44,233 bases of DNA from DAOUMU01 sp034409055. GTDB taxonomy: Bacteria; Chloroflexota; Anaerolineae; 4572-78; J111. The stretch spans positions 1-44,233 of the forward strand of contig DAOUMU010000091.1 in the NCBI GenBank assembly GCA_034409055.1, in the 5' to 3' direction. Both the position numbers and the translations under genes were made by a program. Below are positions 1-7,765 of this stretch, one piece after another. Position 1 is the first letter of the stretch. Every line of letters begins with the position of its first letter. The notes beneath the pieces are model-generated. The model worked only from the letters and a program-made list of their open reading frames with translations, was not told the origin of the DNA and did not search any database.

Positions 1-230
1 TACAGCTCGGCGGAAATCCTTCAGTAGTTGTTATGTCACTTTGTTCGGCAAATTACCGGCCTATTTTACATAATAGCTACCGAAAAACTTATGCCAAACC
101 GGACTACAGGTCTAAAAATAGAGCGAATTTAGCTTTGTAGAGGACTCACCGGTCTTGCAAGCGGATGCCAAAGCTGTCGGAGGCTCGCTAGAGCAGGGTT
201 TCCAGACAGAAACTAGCTAGGGTTGATAAG

Positions 231-261
231 AAACGAACGGGCGACCCAACTGGGCCACCCG
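231..261 (-). terminator. Rho-independent terminator of the rpsF-ssb-rpsR operon
   Basis: Read on the minus strand, an 11-bp stem (arms 251-261 and 238-248, two G-U wobbles and no mismatch in RNA) closes a 2-nt loop and is followed by the U-rich run TTCGTTTCTTATC. It lies about 30 bp after the rpsR stop. I see no gene in the remaining 1-230. Confidence 0.75.
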
Positions 262-290
262 TAACCAAAAAACATACAGGCAGGTGTTCT

Positions 291-728
291 TTAACTTTTG
301 CTCATTATCCGCACATGTTCAATGGTATAAGGAAGCAAGGCCATATGGCGAGCGCGTTTGATGGCCACGGCCAGGCGACGCTGATGCCTGGCGCACGTAC
401 CAGTCTTGCGACGAGAGCGCATTCCTCCCCCTTCATTGACAAAGCGGCGTAAATTCTCAAAATTCTTCCAATTAATCTCTTTTGTTTTGTCTACACAAAA
501 GGGGCACACCTTACGAGGGCTACGATAGGCTCGCCGGTAACTGGTACCAGCAGAAGGGTGGGAGGGCCGCTGCCTTCGCTGCCCTTCACTCCGGCCTTGA
601 TCCCGAAACTGGCCAGCGTCCTGCCTCTGACTTCGATTCTGCTGGGGAGACTTCGTTTCGCTCACTTCACGGTCTTGCGCCTGGTCATTATTTTGCATCT
701 TGCCTTCTTCCAAAGGCTCATCAGCCAT
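291..728 (-). CDS. rpsR: 30S ribosomal protein S18 with extended N-terminus
   Basis: This is a small-subunit ribosomal protein that binds with S6 on the 16S rRNA platform. The C-terminal ~75 residues carry the S18 family pattern: a Cys-containing start (KVCPFCVDKT), the INWKNFENLRRFV segment, and the basic TGTCARHQRRLAVAIKRARH block ending in a hydrophobic ALLPYT. The first ~65 residues are a Gln/Arg/Ser-rich, probably disordered extension; typical S18 is about 75-90 residues, so this form (145 aa) is long. Such extensions occur in some phyla. The start is supported by AGGAGA a few bases upstream. It is the last gene of the minus-strand order rpsF-ssb-rpsR and precedes a terminator. Confidence 0.95.
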   Translation of the reverse strand: MADEPLEEGKMQNNDQAQDREVSETKSPQQNRSQRQDAGQFRDQGRSEGQRRQRPSHPSAGTSYRRAYRSPRKVCPFCVDKTKEINWKNFENLRRFVNEGGGMRSRRKTGTCARHQRRLAVAIKRARHMALLPYTIEHVRIMSKS

Positions 729-813
729 AATTATCTCCTAAATCGTACAAATTTTTATTTAATTTTATGAAGTTTTCCTTAAAAAAGTGTTAGTTTTTCG
801 GCATTCAGGCTAT

Positions 814-1215
814 TCAAAAATCAAGAGGATGATCTTCATCCAAATCCAGATCATCGGAAACAGAGTGGGCCCTTTGCTTGTTCCTGGGACCAAGAATAAT
901 CATGTCGCTGGCGACCACTTCCGTACGAAAATGCCGTTGACCACTCTCATCCTGCCAACTGCGCGTTTGCAATCTACCTTCTATGTAAACCTGTTGGCTT
1001 TTAAACAATTTTTGATTGCAAATTTCAGCCAGGTTACCCCAGGCAACCACATTAAACCATTCGGTTTCCTCGCGGCGCGTCCCATTGGGAGCAATCCAAG
1101 AACGACTCGAGGCTAAACTAAATGAAGTCACCGGCTTGCCAGAGGGCGTATAGCGCAATTCAGGATCTCTGCCCATATTACCAATAACCATTACTTTGTT
1201 TAATCCTCTTGACAT
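814..1215 (-). CDS. ssb: Single-stranded DNA-binding protein
   Basis: It coats single-stranded DNA in replication, recombination and repair. The 133-aa protein is one OB-fold: it opens with LNKVMVIGNMGRDPELRYT, continues with PVTSFSLASSRSW and TEWFNVVAWGNLAEIC, then VYIEGRLQTRSWQDESGQ. The C-terminal tail is short and acidic (DLDLDEDHPLDF), matching the partner-binding tip of bacterial SSBs, although the spacer is much shorter than in E. coli. A GAGGT ribosome site precedes the ATG. It sits between rpsF and rpsR, the common bacterial order, and is probably co-transcribed with them. Confidence 0.96.
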   Translation of the reverse strand: MSRGLNKVMVIGNMGRDPELRYTPSGKPVTSFSLASSRSWIAPNGTRREETEWFNVVAWGNLAEICNQKLFKSQQVYIEGRLQTRSWQDESGQRHFRTEVVASDMIILGPRNKQRAHSVSDDLDLDEDHPLDF

Positions 1216-1266
1216 TTTCTTTTACCTCTTTTCCTAGCCCTATATATAGTTCATTCGGATTAAAAA

Positions 1267-1554
1267 TTAACTTTCAACCTTAACTAGCAAATAGCGAATA
1301 ATATCCTCTGACAATTTTAAGTTACGCTCTAATTCCACAAGCCCTGAGGGAGGCATTTTTGTCTGGAACAAAACGTATATCCCTTCGCGATGATTGTTGA
1401 TAGGATAAGCCAGAAGTCTACGTCCCCAGACATCAACAGACGTCACTTCGCCGTTGATGGCCTGCACGAACTGTGAGACCGTTTCTACGACGCCAGTGAC
1501 GCCTTCATCATCAATCGTGGGCCGGACAATAAATGCCAACTCGTAATCTCGCAC
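1267..1554 (-). CDS. rpsF: 30S ribosomal protein S6
   Basis: This ribosomal protein pairs with S18. The 95-aa sequence begins RDYELAFIVRPTIDDEG and contains the family landmarks VDVWGRRLLAYPINNHREGIYVLFQ and a final LKLSEDIIRYLLVKVES. The reading frame is open further upstream to 1710, but the start is placed at GTG 1554 because AGGAGGT (complement of 1561-1567) lies 6 bases ahead and S6 proteins begin at this point; the upstream residues do not look like S6. It is the first gene of the rpsF-ssb-rpsR unit, whose promoter should lie in the ~320 bp shared with the divergent gene at 1878. Confidence 0.94.
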   Translation of the reverse strand: MRDYELAFIVRPTIDDEGVTGVVETVSQFVQAINGEVTSVDVWGRRLLAYPINNHREGIYVLFQTKMPPSGLVELERNLKLSEDIIRYLLVKVES

Positions 1555-1877
1555 GCCAGTAACCTCCTTTCTATGGATTTTAGCCCTTGGTTCAGGCCAA
1601 GGGCAGAAAGAAATAAAGCCCACACAACATCCAGTGGCTTTATCTGGCGCAGGGTAATATATCACAAATGGTATAAAACGCAAATTAGAGCCAGATGGCT
1701 TTATGCTCACCGTTCGAATTGATTGTCAGCAAATAATAGATGTGATAAAATGCAAAGGTTAGATAAAAAAACCGGTGCTCATCATCATTAACGACGAATT
1801 GGATTGTTGCTTTTTGGCAAAAGAGCGCAAAGAGGTCTGTGGGCGGCGGTTCAAAGAAGAGATAGAAAGGATAAAAG

Positions 1878-2711
1878 ATGAAACTATCACCCGATGAAGT
1901 AGCCCTTTATTACAAATTGATGTGGCCCTTGCAGTTCTACGTTAATCAGAAACTCAATATCCTACCCGATGTTGACTCGGTTGAGGCGTATGCCAGTGGC
2001 TATGATTTTGAAGATAAGCTGCCGGTACGCAACGCCCTTTACGAAAATACCGAACTAATTGATGCCTTTGTTGGTGAAAACCCGGCCCAACTTACCGAAG
2101 ATGAACTGGCGATTGTGCGAGGCTGGAAAAACTTTGTAGCCGGTGATTTTTACATTGAGCGCTTTTTGAAAAAGGGAGCGATTTTTATCCACACCGGTGA
2201 GCCGCCCCAGGTTTACATAGTGCTGGGGCTAATGGACAGCCTTAAAGAGATGTTCCAGTACTACCAGCGGCCACCCATCCTGGTGAAGACGATCCTGCTG
2301 CCTTTCAAAAGACGCATTATTTACGATGGCCTGTTTCAGACCTACAGCATCTTTTTTGGCGGTGGTATTAAGGGAGACCTGAAAGAAATCTATATGGCCG
2401 CCAAACAAAACCAGCGCATCATCGAAACCCTGGAACCTGACCGCCACGCCAAACAGCAAGAAAAAGCCCGCCACAAACCAACCCGCGACTGGGGATCAGA
2501 AGTGGATGAACTGGTCAAAGCGGCCAACAAGTTAAAAGGAAGTAACGTGCCCATCCAAAGCGAAGCCTTCAGCCTGCTCAAAGCTGGCGCCGCCCTGGCC
2601 CAGTCTGCGGTGCATAACCCGGATGACCTGGATGCCCTGTGGAAGTTGAACAAGCGGGTAAACAGAGCTTTACGAAAATTAGAAACAGCCCTCTACCGGG
2701 CCGAGATGTAA
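1878..2711 (+). CDS. Conserved-looking protein of unknown function
   Basis: I do not recognise this 277-aa soluble protein. No signal peptide or membrane segment is visible. The first ~80 residues are acidic and helical (DEVALYYKLMWPLQFYVNQ; a later TEDELAIVRGWKNFVAGDFYIER segment). Residues ~95-160 look like an alpha/beta core (GAIFIHTGEPPQVYIVLGLMD; ILLPFKRRIIYDGLFQTYSIFFGGG). From ~190 it is highly charged and helical, possibly coiled (RHAKQQEKARHKPTRDW). The WKNFVAGDFYIER pattern resembles hypothetical proteins I associate with Chloroflexota and Cyanobacteria, but I cannot assign a function. GAAAGGA precedes the ATG. It is divergent from rpsF and followed by a palindrome. Confidence 0.75.
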   Translation: MKLSPDEVALYYKLMWPLQFYVNQKLNILPDVDSVEAYASGYDFEDKLPVRNALYENTELIDAFVGENPAQLTEDELAIVRGWKNFVAGDFYIERFLKKGAIFIHTGEPPQVYIVLGLMDSLKEMFQYYQRPPILVKTILLPFKRRIIYDGLFQTYSIFFGGGIKGDLKEIYMAAKQNQRIIETLEPDRHAKQQEKARHKPTRDWGSEVDELVKAANKLKGSNVPIQSEAFSLLKAGAALAQSAVHNPDDLDALWKLNKRVNRALRKLETALYRAEM

Positions 2712-2714
2712 AAA

Positions 2715-2789
2715 AATACGAATGCGGAGTGCAGAATGATGAACGCGGAATAAAAAAATTTCCGCACTCCGCATTCTCCATTCCGTATT
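2715..2789. repeat. Imperfect inverted repeat after the unknown gene
   Basis: Arms at about 2715-2750 and 2759-2789 share the words AATGCGGAGTGC, GCGGAA and AATACG in opposite orientation around an A-rich centre (TAAAAAAATT). The palindrome could end transcription of the 1878 gene before the PAP2 gene. It also resembles the small dispersed palindromes seen elsewhere in this window. Confidence 0.55.
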
Positions 2790-2806
2790 GGTTAAAAGGT
2801 TAATCG

Positions 2807-3703
2807 ATGGAACCAATTTGGAATTGGGGCAATCAGGTTATTGTTTCAATTCAGACTATTCATAACCCGGCTTTGGATGGCCTGTTTAACGCCATCACTT
2901 TTTTGGGCGAAGTCGAATTTTTCTTGCTTATTTTTCCCTTTGTGATCTGGGTGGTCAACAAATCGGCGGGGTTACACCTGGCCTACCTGGTTCTCATCTC
3001 CATTACTTTCAATACCTGGGCCAAATTGCTCATCAATCACCCCCGCCCTTTTGAATGGCCCTCAGCCGCCACCAGCCCCGTGCTTAAACTCAACCAAAAG
3101 GCCAGCGGTCCCGGCATCCCCAGTGGTCATACCCAAACCTCGCTGGTGCTTTGGTTTTACCTGGCTCATCAGCTCAGGCAGGGCTGGTTCTGGGTCATAG
3201 CCGCTATTCTCTTTGTCCTGGTCAGTTTCTCCCGGGTTTACCTGGGTGTTCACTTTCCTACCGATTTACTGGGGGGGGCCATCCTGGGGCTGATTATTCT
3301 GCTCCTGTTTGTAAAATTTGAGCCACAGATCACGGCCTTACTCTTGAACCGGTCCCTGAGACTACAAATTGGTCTGGCCATTGTCGTGCCGCTCCTCATT
3401 ATCTTTATTCATCCTCACCCGGATACGATGGCCACCGTGAGCACAATGGGTGGTTTTAGTTTGGGCATCATTTTTGAGCGACAGCAGGTCAATTTTCAAG
3501 CCACCGGTCCCATCGGTCAACGTCTCCTTCGTTTTGTGGTCGGTCTGGTGCTGCTGGCAATTATTTTTGTGGGGTTGGATCTAATCATTCCGGCGCCGGA
3601 AAATGTTTTACACTTCCCAATGACCATCGTCCGTTATGCCGTTTCTGGATTCTGGACCAGTGGCGGTGCCCCCTGGCTTTTTAAGCGAACTAATCTGGCC
3701 TAG
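2807..3703 (+). CDS. PAP2-superfamily membrane phosphatase
   Basis: A lipid- or diphosphate-type phosphatase of the phosphatidic acid phosphatase 2 superfamily, 298 aa, integral in the membrane. All three catalytic signatures are visible: K-x6-RP (KLLINHPRP, ~residue 67), PSGH (PSGHTQTS, ~104), and SR-x5-H-x3-D (SRVYLGVHFPTDLLGG, ~143), with the last His as the expected nucleophile. The core has about six hydrophobic helices, and two or three more follow in the C-terminal half (LAIVVPLLIIFIHP; VVGLVLLAIIFVGLDLI). Substrate cannot be told from sequence; undecaprenyl diphosphate and phosphatidic acid are family possibilities. It is followed by a duplicated copy of its own 3' end. Confidence 0.9.
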   Translation: MEPIWNWGNQVIVSIQTIHNPALDGLFNAITFLGEVEFFLLIFPFVIWVVNKSAGLHLAYLVLISITFNTWAKLLINHPRPFEWPSAATSPVLKLNQKASGPGIPSGHTQTSLVLWFYLAHQLRQGWFWVIAAILFVLVSFSRVYLGVHFPTDLLGGAILGLIILLLFVKFEPQITALLLNRSLRLQIGLAIVVPLLIIFIHPHPDTMATVSTMGGFSLGIIFERQQVNFQATGPIGQRLLRFVVGLVLLAIIFVGLDLIIPAPENVLHFPMTIVRYAVSGFWTSGGAPWLFKRTNLA

Positions 3704-3838
3704 TACTCATTGCGAAATGCAGGCAGGACATCCCTATGCCCCACCGACGCATGGGGATGCGCCGGCTACTTTTTAACACCGACGTATGGGGATGTGCCGG
3801 CTACTTTTTAAGCGAATCAACCTGGCCTAGAGCTACCG
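3704..3838 (+). repeat. Tandem palindromic repeat with duplicated gene tail
   Basis: Two imperfect copies of a unit containing CGACGCATGGGGATGCGCC then GGCTACTTTTTAA lie at about 3747-3778 and 3779-3810. The end of the second unit runs into AAGCGAATCAACCTGGCCTAG (3809-3829), which repeats the last bases and stop codon of the PAP2 gene (3682-3703). This looks like a palindromic element insertion or local duplication that copied the gene end. Confidence 0.6.
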
Positions 3839-3879
3839 GTTCACTTTACAAAATCGGATTTTTATGTAAACTTTTTATT

Positions 3880-5676
3880 ATGACTATAAGAAATGTCTGC
3901 CAACAGCTTAAGCTAGTTGGACTGTTGGCATTGGTGATATTAACGGTACTAACCCCACCGGCCGTGGCCCAAGACCCGCCCCCGGCAGAGTCTGCCCCCT
4001 CTTTTGACCCTCGTTTTGGGATCGTTGACAGTTTTGTTAACACCGAGGCAGCCAATGCGACTGGGGCTGGCTGGACGCGGGTTTTCTTCCGCTGGGATGT
4101 CGTTCAGCCGGCCGGACCTTTTGACTGGAAACCGGCCAACGTGCCGGATACCTTGCTCAATGCTGAAATTGCCGCCGGGCGTGAAGTAGTGGCCGTGCTC
4201 ATCGGCACGCCGGCCTGGGCCACGGATAGTCGTTTCTCGACTGCTGTACCGCCCCTGGAGTTCTGGGGCGATTTTGTGTTCAAGATTGCCAGCCAGTACA
4301 AGGGCCGCATTAAGCACTGGGTCATCTGGAACCAGCCGGATATTACCGACCCTGCTTCGTCCAATCACACCTGGGATGGTACCGAAGCAGATTATTATCT
4401 TCTCTTAAAAGAGGCATATCTCAAAATCAAGGCCGTTGATCCCGAAATGCAGGTTCATCTGGCCGGGCTCACCTACACCTGGGACCGTAATCGGGGCACC
4501 TCCCAGTACCTGTCACGCTTGCTGGAAATTATTGTAGCCGATCCGCAGGCGGCCGAGGAAAATTATTTCTTTGATGCCGTTAGTTACCATCTCTATTACG
4601 ACCCTGGCCAGATATTGGAAATTTTAACCGACGTGCGGGGCATTCTCGACCGCTACGGCCTGGGACACAAACCGGTCTGGATTAATGAAACAAATGCTCC
4701 TCCTTCTGAGGATTACATCGAGCCGCTGGAGGCACCGGCTGCTTTTAACATTACCCTGGAAGAGCAGAGCGCCTTTGTCATCCAGGCTTTTGCCCTGGCC
4801 CTGGCCGGCGGCGCAGAACGGATCGCCTTCAACAAAATGCGCAATGAACGCAACCACCCAGAGTCGGTTGAGCCTTATGGCCTGTTGCGCGGTGACGATT
4901 CCCGACGTCCGGCTTTCAACGCTTTTCAAGTAGTAACCCGCCATTTTAGGGGGGAGCAAAACACAACCTGGCTACAATTGGGCAACGTCTACATTGTTAC
5001 CATGGATCGCGGTGGGCAAACCACGACCGTCCTATGGAACGTGGCCCCCACGCCGGCCACCTTTAATCTCAATGCCATTGCCCCCCAGGCCCTGTTGGTT
5101 GACGAGCAGGGTAATGAACAAACAGTTGCTGCCAGTAACGGCGTTTATACCATCCAACTGCCGGGAGCCGTCTGCAGCAACGGCTCGAACTGTTTTATCG
5201 GTGGTGCACCCCGCTTAATTATCGAACAAGGTTCACCGGAGCAACGGCCTGCTCTATTGCCTGTGCTGACTCCCACCCCCAGCCCCTCCCCTGTCCTGAC
5301 TGCCACGCCTGTACCGACCGATACACCCCTGCCATCACCACCGACATTGACGCCCACGCCAGCCCCCCCCCCGGCTTCACTGGCTCGGGCTGACCGGGAA
5401 GAAGCAGGAGATGCGCCAGTAGCCGATATTCTACCCTCACCCGAAGACGATCCGCCTCCGGTTTTGGCTGCCCTGCCTGACCCTGAGCTCGAGCTACCAG
5501 AGGCTGACCAGGCCATAGATGAGCCCATCACTCCAAACCCAACGACCGTTCCCCCAGTAACTCTGAGTACGGTCCTGAAACCCCGCCGGATATTGTGGTT
5601 GTTTGTTATCGGTTTGATTGTGTTTACGGTCAGTTACGGGGTGCAGGTGGCAATCTGGTACCGTTTGAAGCGGTAG
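3880..5676 (+). CDS. Secreted, membrane-anchored clan GH-A glycosidase-like protein
   Basis: An exported protein (598 aa) with a glycoside-hydrolase TIM barrel of the GH39/GH5-like clan. Residues 1-~30 are a signal peptide (hydrophobic VGLLALVILTVLTPPAVA, cut near AQD). The barrel spans ~40-380, followed by a small beta domain to ~450, a Pro/Thr-rich linker (~455-560) and a C-terminal membrane helix (ILWLFVIGLIVFTVSYGV) with basic end, so it is probably displayed on the cell surface. The nucleophile strand is intact (VWINETN, E270). The acid/base strand reads VIWNQPD, with Gln152 where the clan normally has Glu. The 118-residue spacing fits GH39 geometry. ATG 3880 is chosen because it starts the signal peptide; the frame is open further upstream. 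Activity is uncertain. Confidence 0.85.
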   Translation: MTIRNVCQQLKLVGLLALVILTVLTPPAVAQDPPPAESAPSFDPRFGIVDSFVNTEAANATGAGWTRVFFRWDVVQPAGPFDWKPANVPDTLLNAEIAAGREVVAVLIGTPAWATDSRFSTAVPPLEFWGDFVFKIASQYKGRIKHWVIWNQPDITDPASSNHTWDGTEADYYLLLKEAYLKIKAVDPEMQVHLAGLTYTWDRNRGTSQYLSRLLEIIVADPQAAEENYFFDAVSYHLYYDPGQILEILTDVRGILDRYGLGHKPVWINETNAPPSEDYIEPLEAPAAFNITLEEQSAFVIQAFALALAGGAERIAFNKMRNERNHPESVEPYGLLRGDDSRRPAFNAFQVVTRHFRGEQNTTWLQLGNVYIVTMDRGGQTTTVLWNVAPTPATFNLNAIAPQALLVDEQGNEQTVAASNGVYTIQLPGAVCSNGSNCFIGGAPRLIIEQGSPEQRPALLPVLTPTPSPSPVLTATPVPTDTPLPSPPTLTPTPAPPPASLARADREEAGDAPVADILPSPEDDPPPVLAALPDPELELPEADQAIDEPITPNPTTVPPVTLSTVLKPRRILWLFVIGLIVFTVSYGVQVAIWYRLKR

Positions 5677-5782
5677 GGGGAAGAAACGTTACGCCTGTTT
5701 TTGTGGGGAGGCTGTAACGCCTCGCGTACCTTACGAGGTATTTGGGGTAAAGGGTTTTTAAGAATGATCATCATTGATCAAC
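5677..5782. other. Intergenic region between convergent genes
   Basis: It contains short palindromes (CCTCG ... CGAGG at 5718-5737; GATCATCATTGATC around 5766-5779) that could stop transcription from both sides. There is no clear U-tract terminator and no gene. Confidence 0.35.
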
Positions 5783-6511
5783 TTACGGCTCACCTAACCA
5801 CAGACGTAAGATATTGGGCCAGGGTAGGTCCCGGTCACCGGCCCCTACCCCCACGCGATGCAAACGCATCGCTGGCTGGTGAAATTCAGCCAGCGTAGTC
5901 AGGAGAGCTGCCCCTGTCGGCGTGACCAGTTCAAAGTCAGTCGATTGGGGACGGGTAGGGGTCTGTACCTGGCTGAGCAGTTCCAAGGTAGTGGGAGACG
6001 GCAATGGCAAGATACCATGGAGCGAATGGCTGAATTCGATCTGGCCGTGGCCCAGGGGTAAGGCCGAGGCATAGAGCCGTTCGACGGCCAGCAACTCCAG
6101 CCCAATGACTACGCCGACAATGTCGACGATCAAATCTAACACACTCTCCGGCTGAAAGTAAACCTCCTCAACCGGCATACCGTGAACCTTAGCTTCGGCT
6201 TCAGCCAGTCGCCGAAAGGTAGCCAGACTCTGCTGGCAGGCGCGGGGCGAGAGCCCCTTACCTTCAAGCAAGGTATGCAGGTCGGTCAGGGAGAGTTGGT
6301 CATGATAACCATCCTCAGCCAAATTCACGTACACTTTGGTCGCCCGCATCGTACCCCGACGAACTTCTGCACAGGTTAAGGTAAAGGCATCCCCCAGACT
6401 GAGTTTGGCCAACTCGGCCGACAAGGCCAGTAGCGCCAGCCCGGCATCGACCAGAGCTCCTAACAGCATATCACCGCTCACCCCGGAAAAGCAATCGCAG
6501 TAGGCAATCAT
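5783..6511 (-). CDS. Short LarC-like protein (N-terminal part only)
   Basis: Related to LarC, the CTP-dependent enzyme that inserts nickel into the pincer cofactor of lactate racemase. The N-terminus MIAYCDCFSGVSGDMLLGAL is diagnostic, and LPLPSPTTLELL, FELVTPTGAALL and VGVGAGDRDLPWPNILRLWLGE follow family order. It stops at 242 residues, whereas complete LarC is around 400; the C-terminal LarC2 part is absent, with no continuation in the next 100 bp. The normally conserved HFHEVGAVD-type segment reads YFQPESVLD here and the usual His-rich stretch is missing, so metal binding may be lost. GAGGA precedes the ATG. No larA, larB or larE is in the window. It may be a LarC1-only paralogue of other function. 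Confidence 0.75.
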   Translation of the reverse strand: MIAYCDCFSGVSGDMLLGALVDAGLALLALSAELAKLSLGDAFTLTCAEVRRGTMRATKVYVNLAEDGYHDQLSLTDLHTLLEGKGLSPRACQQSLATFRRLAEAEAKVHGMPVEEVYFQPESVLDLIVDIVGVVIGLELLAVERLYASALPLGHGQIEFSHSLHGILPLPSPTTLELLSQVQTPTRPQSTDFELVTPTGAALLTTLAEFHQPAMRLHRVGVGAGDRDLPWPNILRLWLGEP

Positions 6512-6597
6512 GAAATCAGCTTCCTCTAAACGAGGGGCATAGCTTACCTGATCACAGTCACTATGTCAATCTAAGACCATAAGGATTAAAAATGATG

Positions 6598-6660
6598 TTT
6601 GTACTATAAATCACAAAATTTGTGACATTTGTCACGAAAAGGAATGACATTTGTCACTTG
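6598..6660. promoter_or_regulatory. Triplet of Crp/Fnr-type operators (copy 1)
   Basis: Three sites of the form TTTGTGA-N6-TCACAAA start at 6598 (TTTGTAC-TATAAA-TCACAAA), 6619 (TTTGTGA-CATTTG-TCACGAA) and 6641 (GGAATGA-CATTTG-TCACTTG). Spacing is 21 and 22 bp, two helical turns. The consensus is that of CRP-class regulators. They lie about 350-400 bp before the CNBD gene at 7006 and 110 bp before a candidate -10. Confidence 0.75.
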
Positions 6661-6754
6661 TGAAAATTCAAGGAAAGAGATAGGGTTTTGAAGTAAAGTT
6701 AATAGAAATTCTCTGTATCCTTGTGGATATCTTGCTTTTTCTCTAGACCTGATA

Positions 6755-6775
6755 CCTTCTATCTTCTTCTACAAT
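6755..6775 (+). promoter_or_regulatory. Candidate promoter -10 in long leader (copy 1)
   Basis: TACAAT at 6770-6775 sits in the block CTTCTTCTACAATTAC, which recurs almost unchanged at 19161-19176 and 25052-25066 in the two homologous leaders. No good -35 is seen, as expected for an activator-dependent promoter. The transcript would carry a leader of over 200 nt. The conserved block GCGGCTGTGCTGGCA (~6957-6971) lies in this leader. Confidence 0.45.
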
Positions 6776-7005
6776 TACAGCCTGGGGATTTTCTTCCTTC
6801 GCCTCGAATCATCAAAATGATTTTAGGTCATATACTGACCTCATCACTCAGAGACTGATATTTCGAAATCTTCTTGGGCTCGTTTGAGCCTATCCTATAC
6901 CACTACTCTGACGAGGAACCAACGCTGGCCGTTGCCGGGATGATCCCTGAGGTGACGGCGGCTGTGCTGGCAAATCTGACTAAAAATAAGAAACAGGAGG
7001 GAGAT

Positions 7006-7512
7006 ATGGTTTCGCCCGAGTTACTCCGGCGTTATCCGTTCTTTGTTGGCCTGAGCATGGAACAGATTGTCACCTTGGCCAAGACAGCCGACGAGATGAC
7101 GGTGGAAGCAGAGCATTACTTCTTCCGCGAGGGAGAGGAACTGGACCACTTTTACCTCGTTTTGGAGGGAGAGGTTGGCATTCTAATTGATCTACCGGAT
7201 CAGAGGGTGGATCAACCAATCAGCCAGCCACTCACCGACGATTTCAAAGCCAACGAGATCGTCATCAGTACCATCGGACCAGAGGAAATGTTTGCCTGGT
7301 CGGCCCTGGTCCCCTCGCACAATGCCACGTCCAGTGGCAAGGCCCTGACCCCAAGCCGGGTCATTTCGTTTGACTGCCGGGCACTTCGAGAGATTTTTAA
7401 AGAAGATGGTCAATTCAGCTATGTGATGATGCAGAAGGTGGCCCAAGTCATTCGAGAGCGGCTGCGCGATATGCGCATTGAATCCCTGAGTGTTTTATTA
7501 GCACACGCCTAG
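7006..7512 (+). CDS. CNBD-only Crp-like protein (copy 1)
   Basis: A 168-aa protein consisting of one cyclic-nucleotide-binding (cupin-like) domain. It starts VSPELLRRYPFFVGLS, has the beta-roll pattern EAEHYFFREGEELDHFYLVLEGEVGI and the GPEEMFAWSALV segment, and ends in the long dimerisation helix (QKVAQVIRERLRDMRIESLS). The winged-helix DNA-binding domain found in Crp/Fnr regulators (about 70 further residues) is missing and the stop is clean. Start ATG 7006 follows CAGGAGGGA; the frame is open upstream to 6874, but similarity with the two paralogues (18355, 25269) begins here. It could sense a ligand, or form mixed dimers with a full-length regulator encoded elsewhere; that is inference. 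Confidence 0.85.
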   Translation: MVSPELLRRYPFFVGLSMEQIVTLAKTADEMTVEAEHYFFREGEELDHFYLVLEGEVGILIDLPDQRVDQPISQPLTDDFKANEIVISTIGPEEMFAWSALVPSHNATSSGKALTPSRVISFDCRALREIFKEDGQFSYVMMQKVAQVIRERLRDMRIESLSVLLAHA

Positions 7513-7520
7513 TTAGTTCT

Positions 7521-7577
7521 TGTTGCAAAACCTTGTCTACGGCGGGCATAGGGATGCCCCGGCTACGTTTTGCAACA
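7521..7577. repeat. Nested palindrome, possible terminator
   Basis: Outer arms TGTTGCAAAAC (7521-7531) and GTTTTGCAACA (7567-7577) enclose a second palindrome around GGCATAGGGATGCC (7554?-7558 region, centre near 7551). The inner words resemble those at 3747-3810, 15663-15692 and 22829-22850, so this is one of a family of dispersed palindromes. It may end the CNBD1 transcript. Confidence 0.5.
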
Positions 7578-7659
7578 GAAAGGGCAAAATAGTTTCAATC
7601 TACGTTCGATTGTGATGGAACATAATCAAGCCTAAAGCTGTATATCGTGGGATATAGCA

Positions 7660-7760
7660 GAGGAGTTATCACGAGTGTTAACACACCACCAATGATGAAA
7701 ATATCCGTACCGTAGGGCAAACTTAAGTTTGTCCTACAAGCTCTATTTACAGAGGAGGTG
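7660..7760 (+). promoter_or_regulatory. Repeated leader cassette, copy A
   Basis: First of four copies of a ~100-bp block ending in the ribosome site of the next gene. Order: GAGTTATCACGAGTGTT, a -35-like TTAACA (7678-7683; TTGACA in the other copies), ATATCC/TATCCG 17-18 bp later, a hairpin with 13-nt arms (7712-7737, GTAGGGCAAACTT and its near complement), then CTATTTACAGAGGAGGTG. The downstream gene starts at 7766. Confidence 0.75.
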
Positions 7761-7765
7761 ACGTA

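Noticed and set aside
1555..1710. N-terminal extension of S6
   Set aside because: The upstream codons are open by chance; a strong ribosome site sits directly before GTG 1554 and the extra residues do not resemble S6.
7006..7512. Complete Crp/Fnr transcription regulator
   Set aside because: The frame stops after the dimerisation helix; the following DNA has a palindrome and no helix-turn-helix coding in any frame. The same is true for 18355 and 25269.
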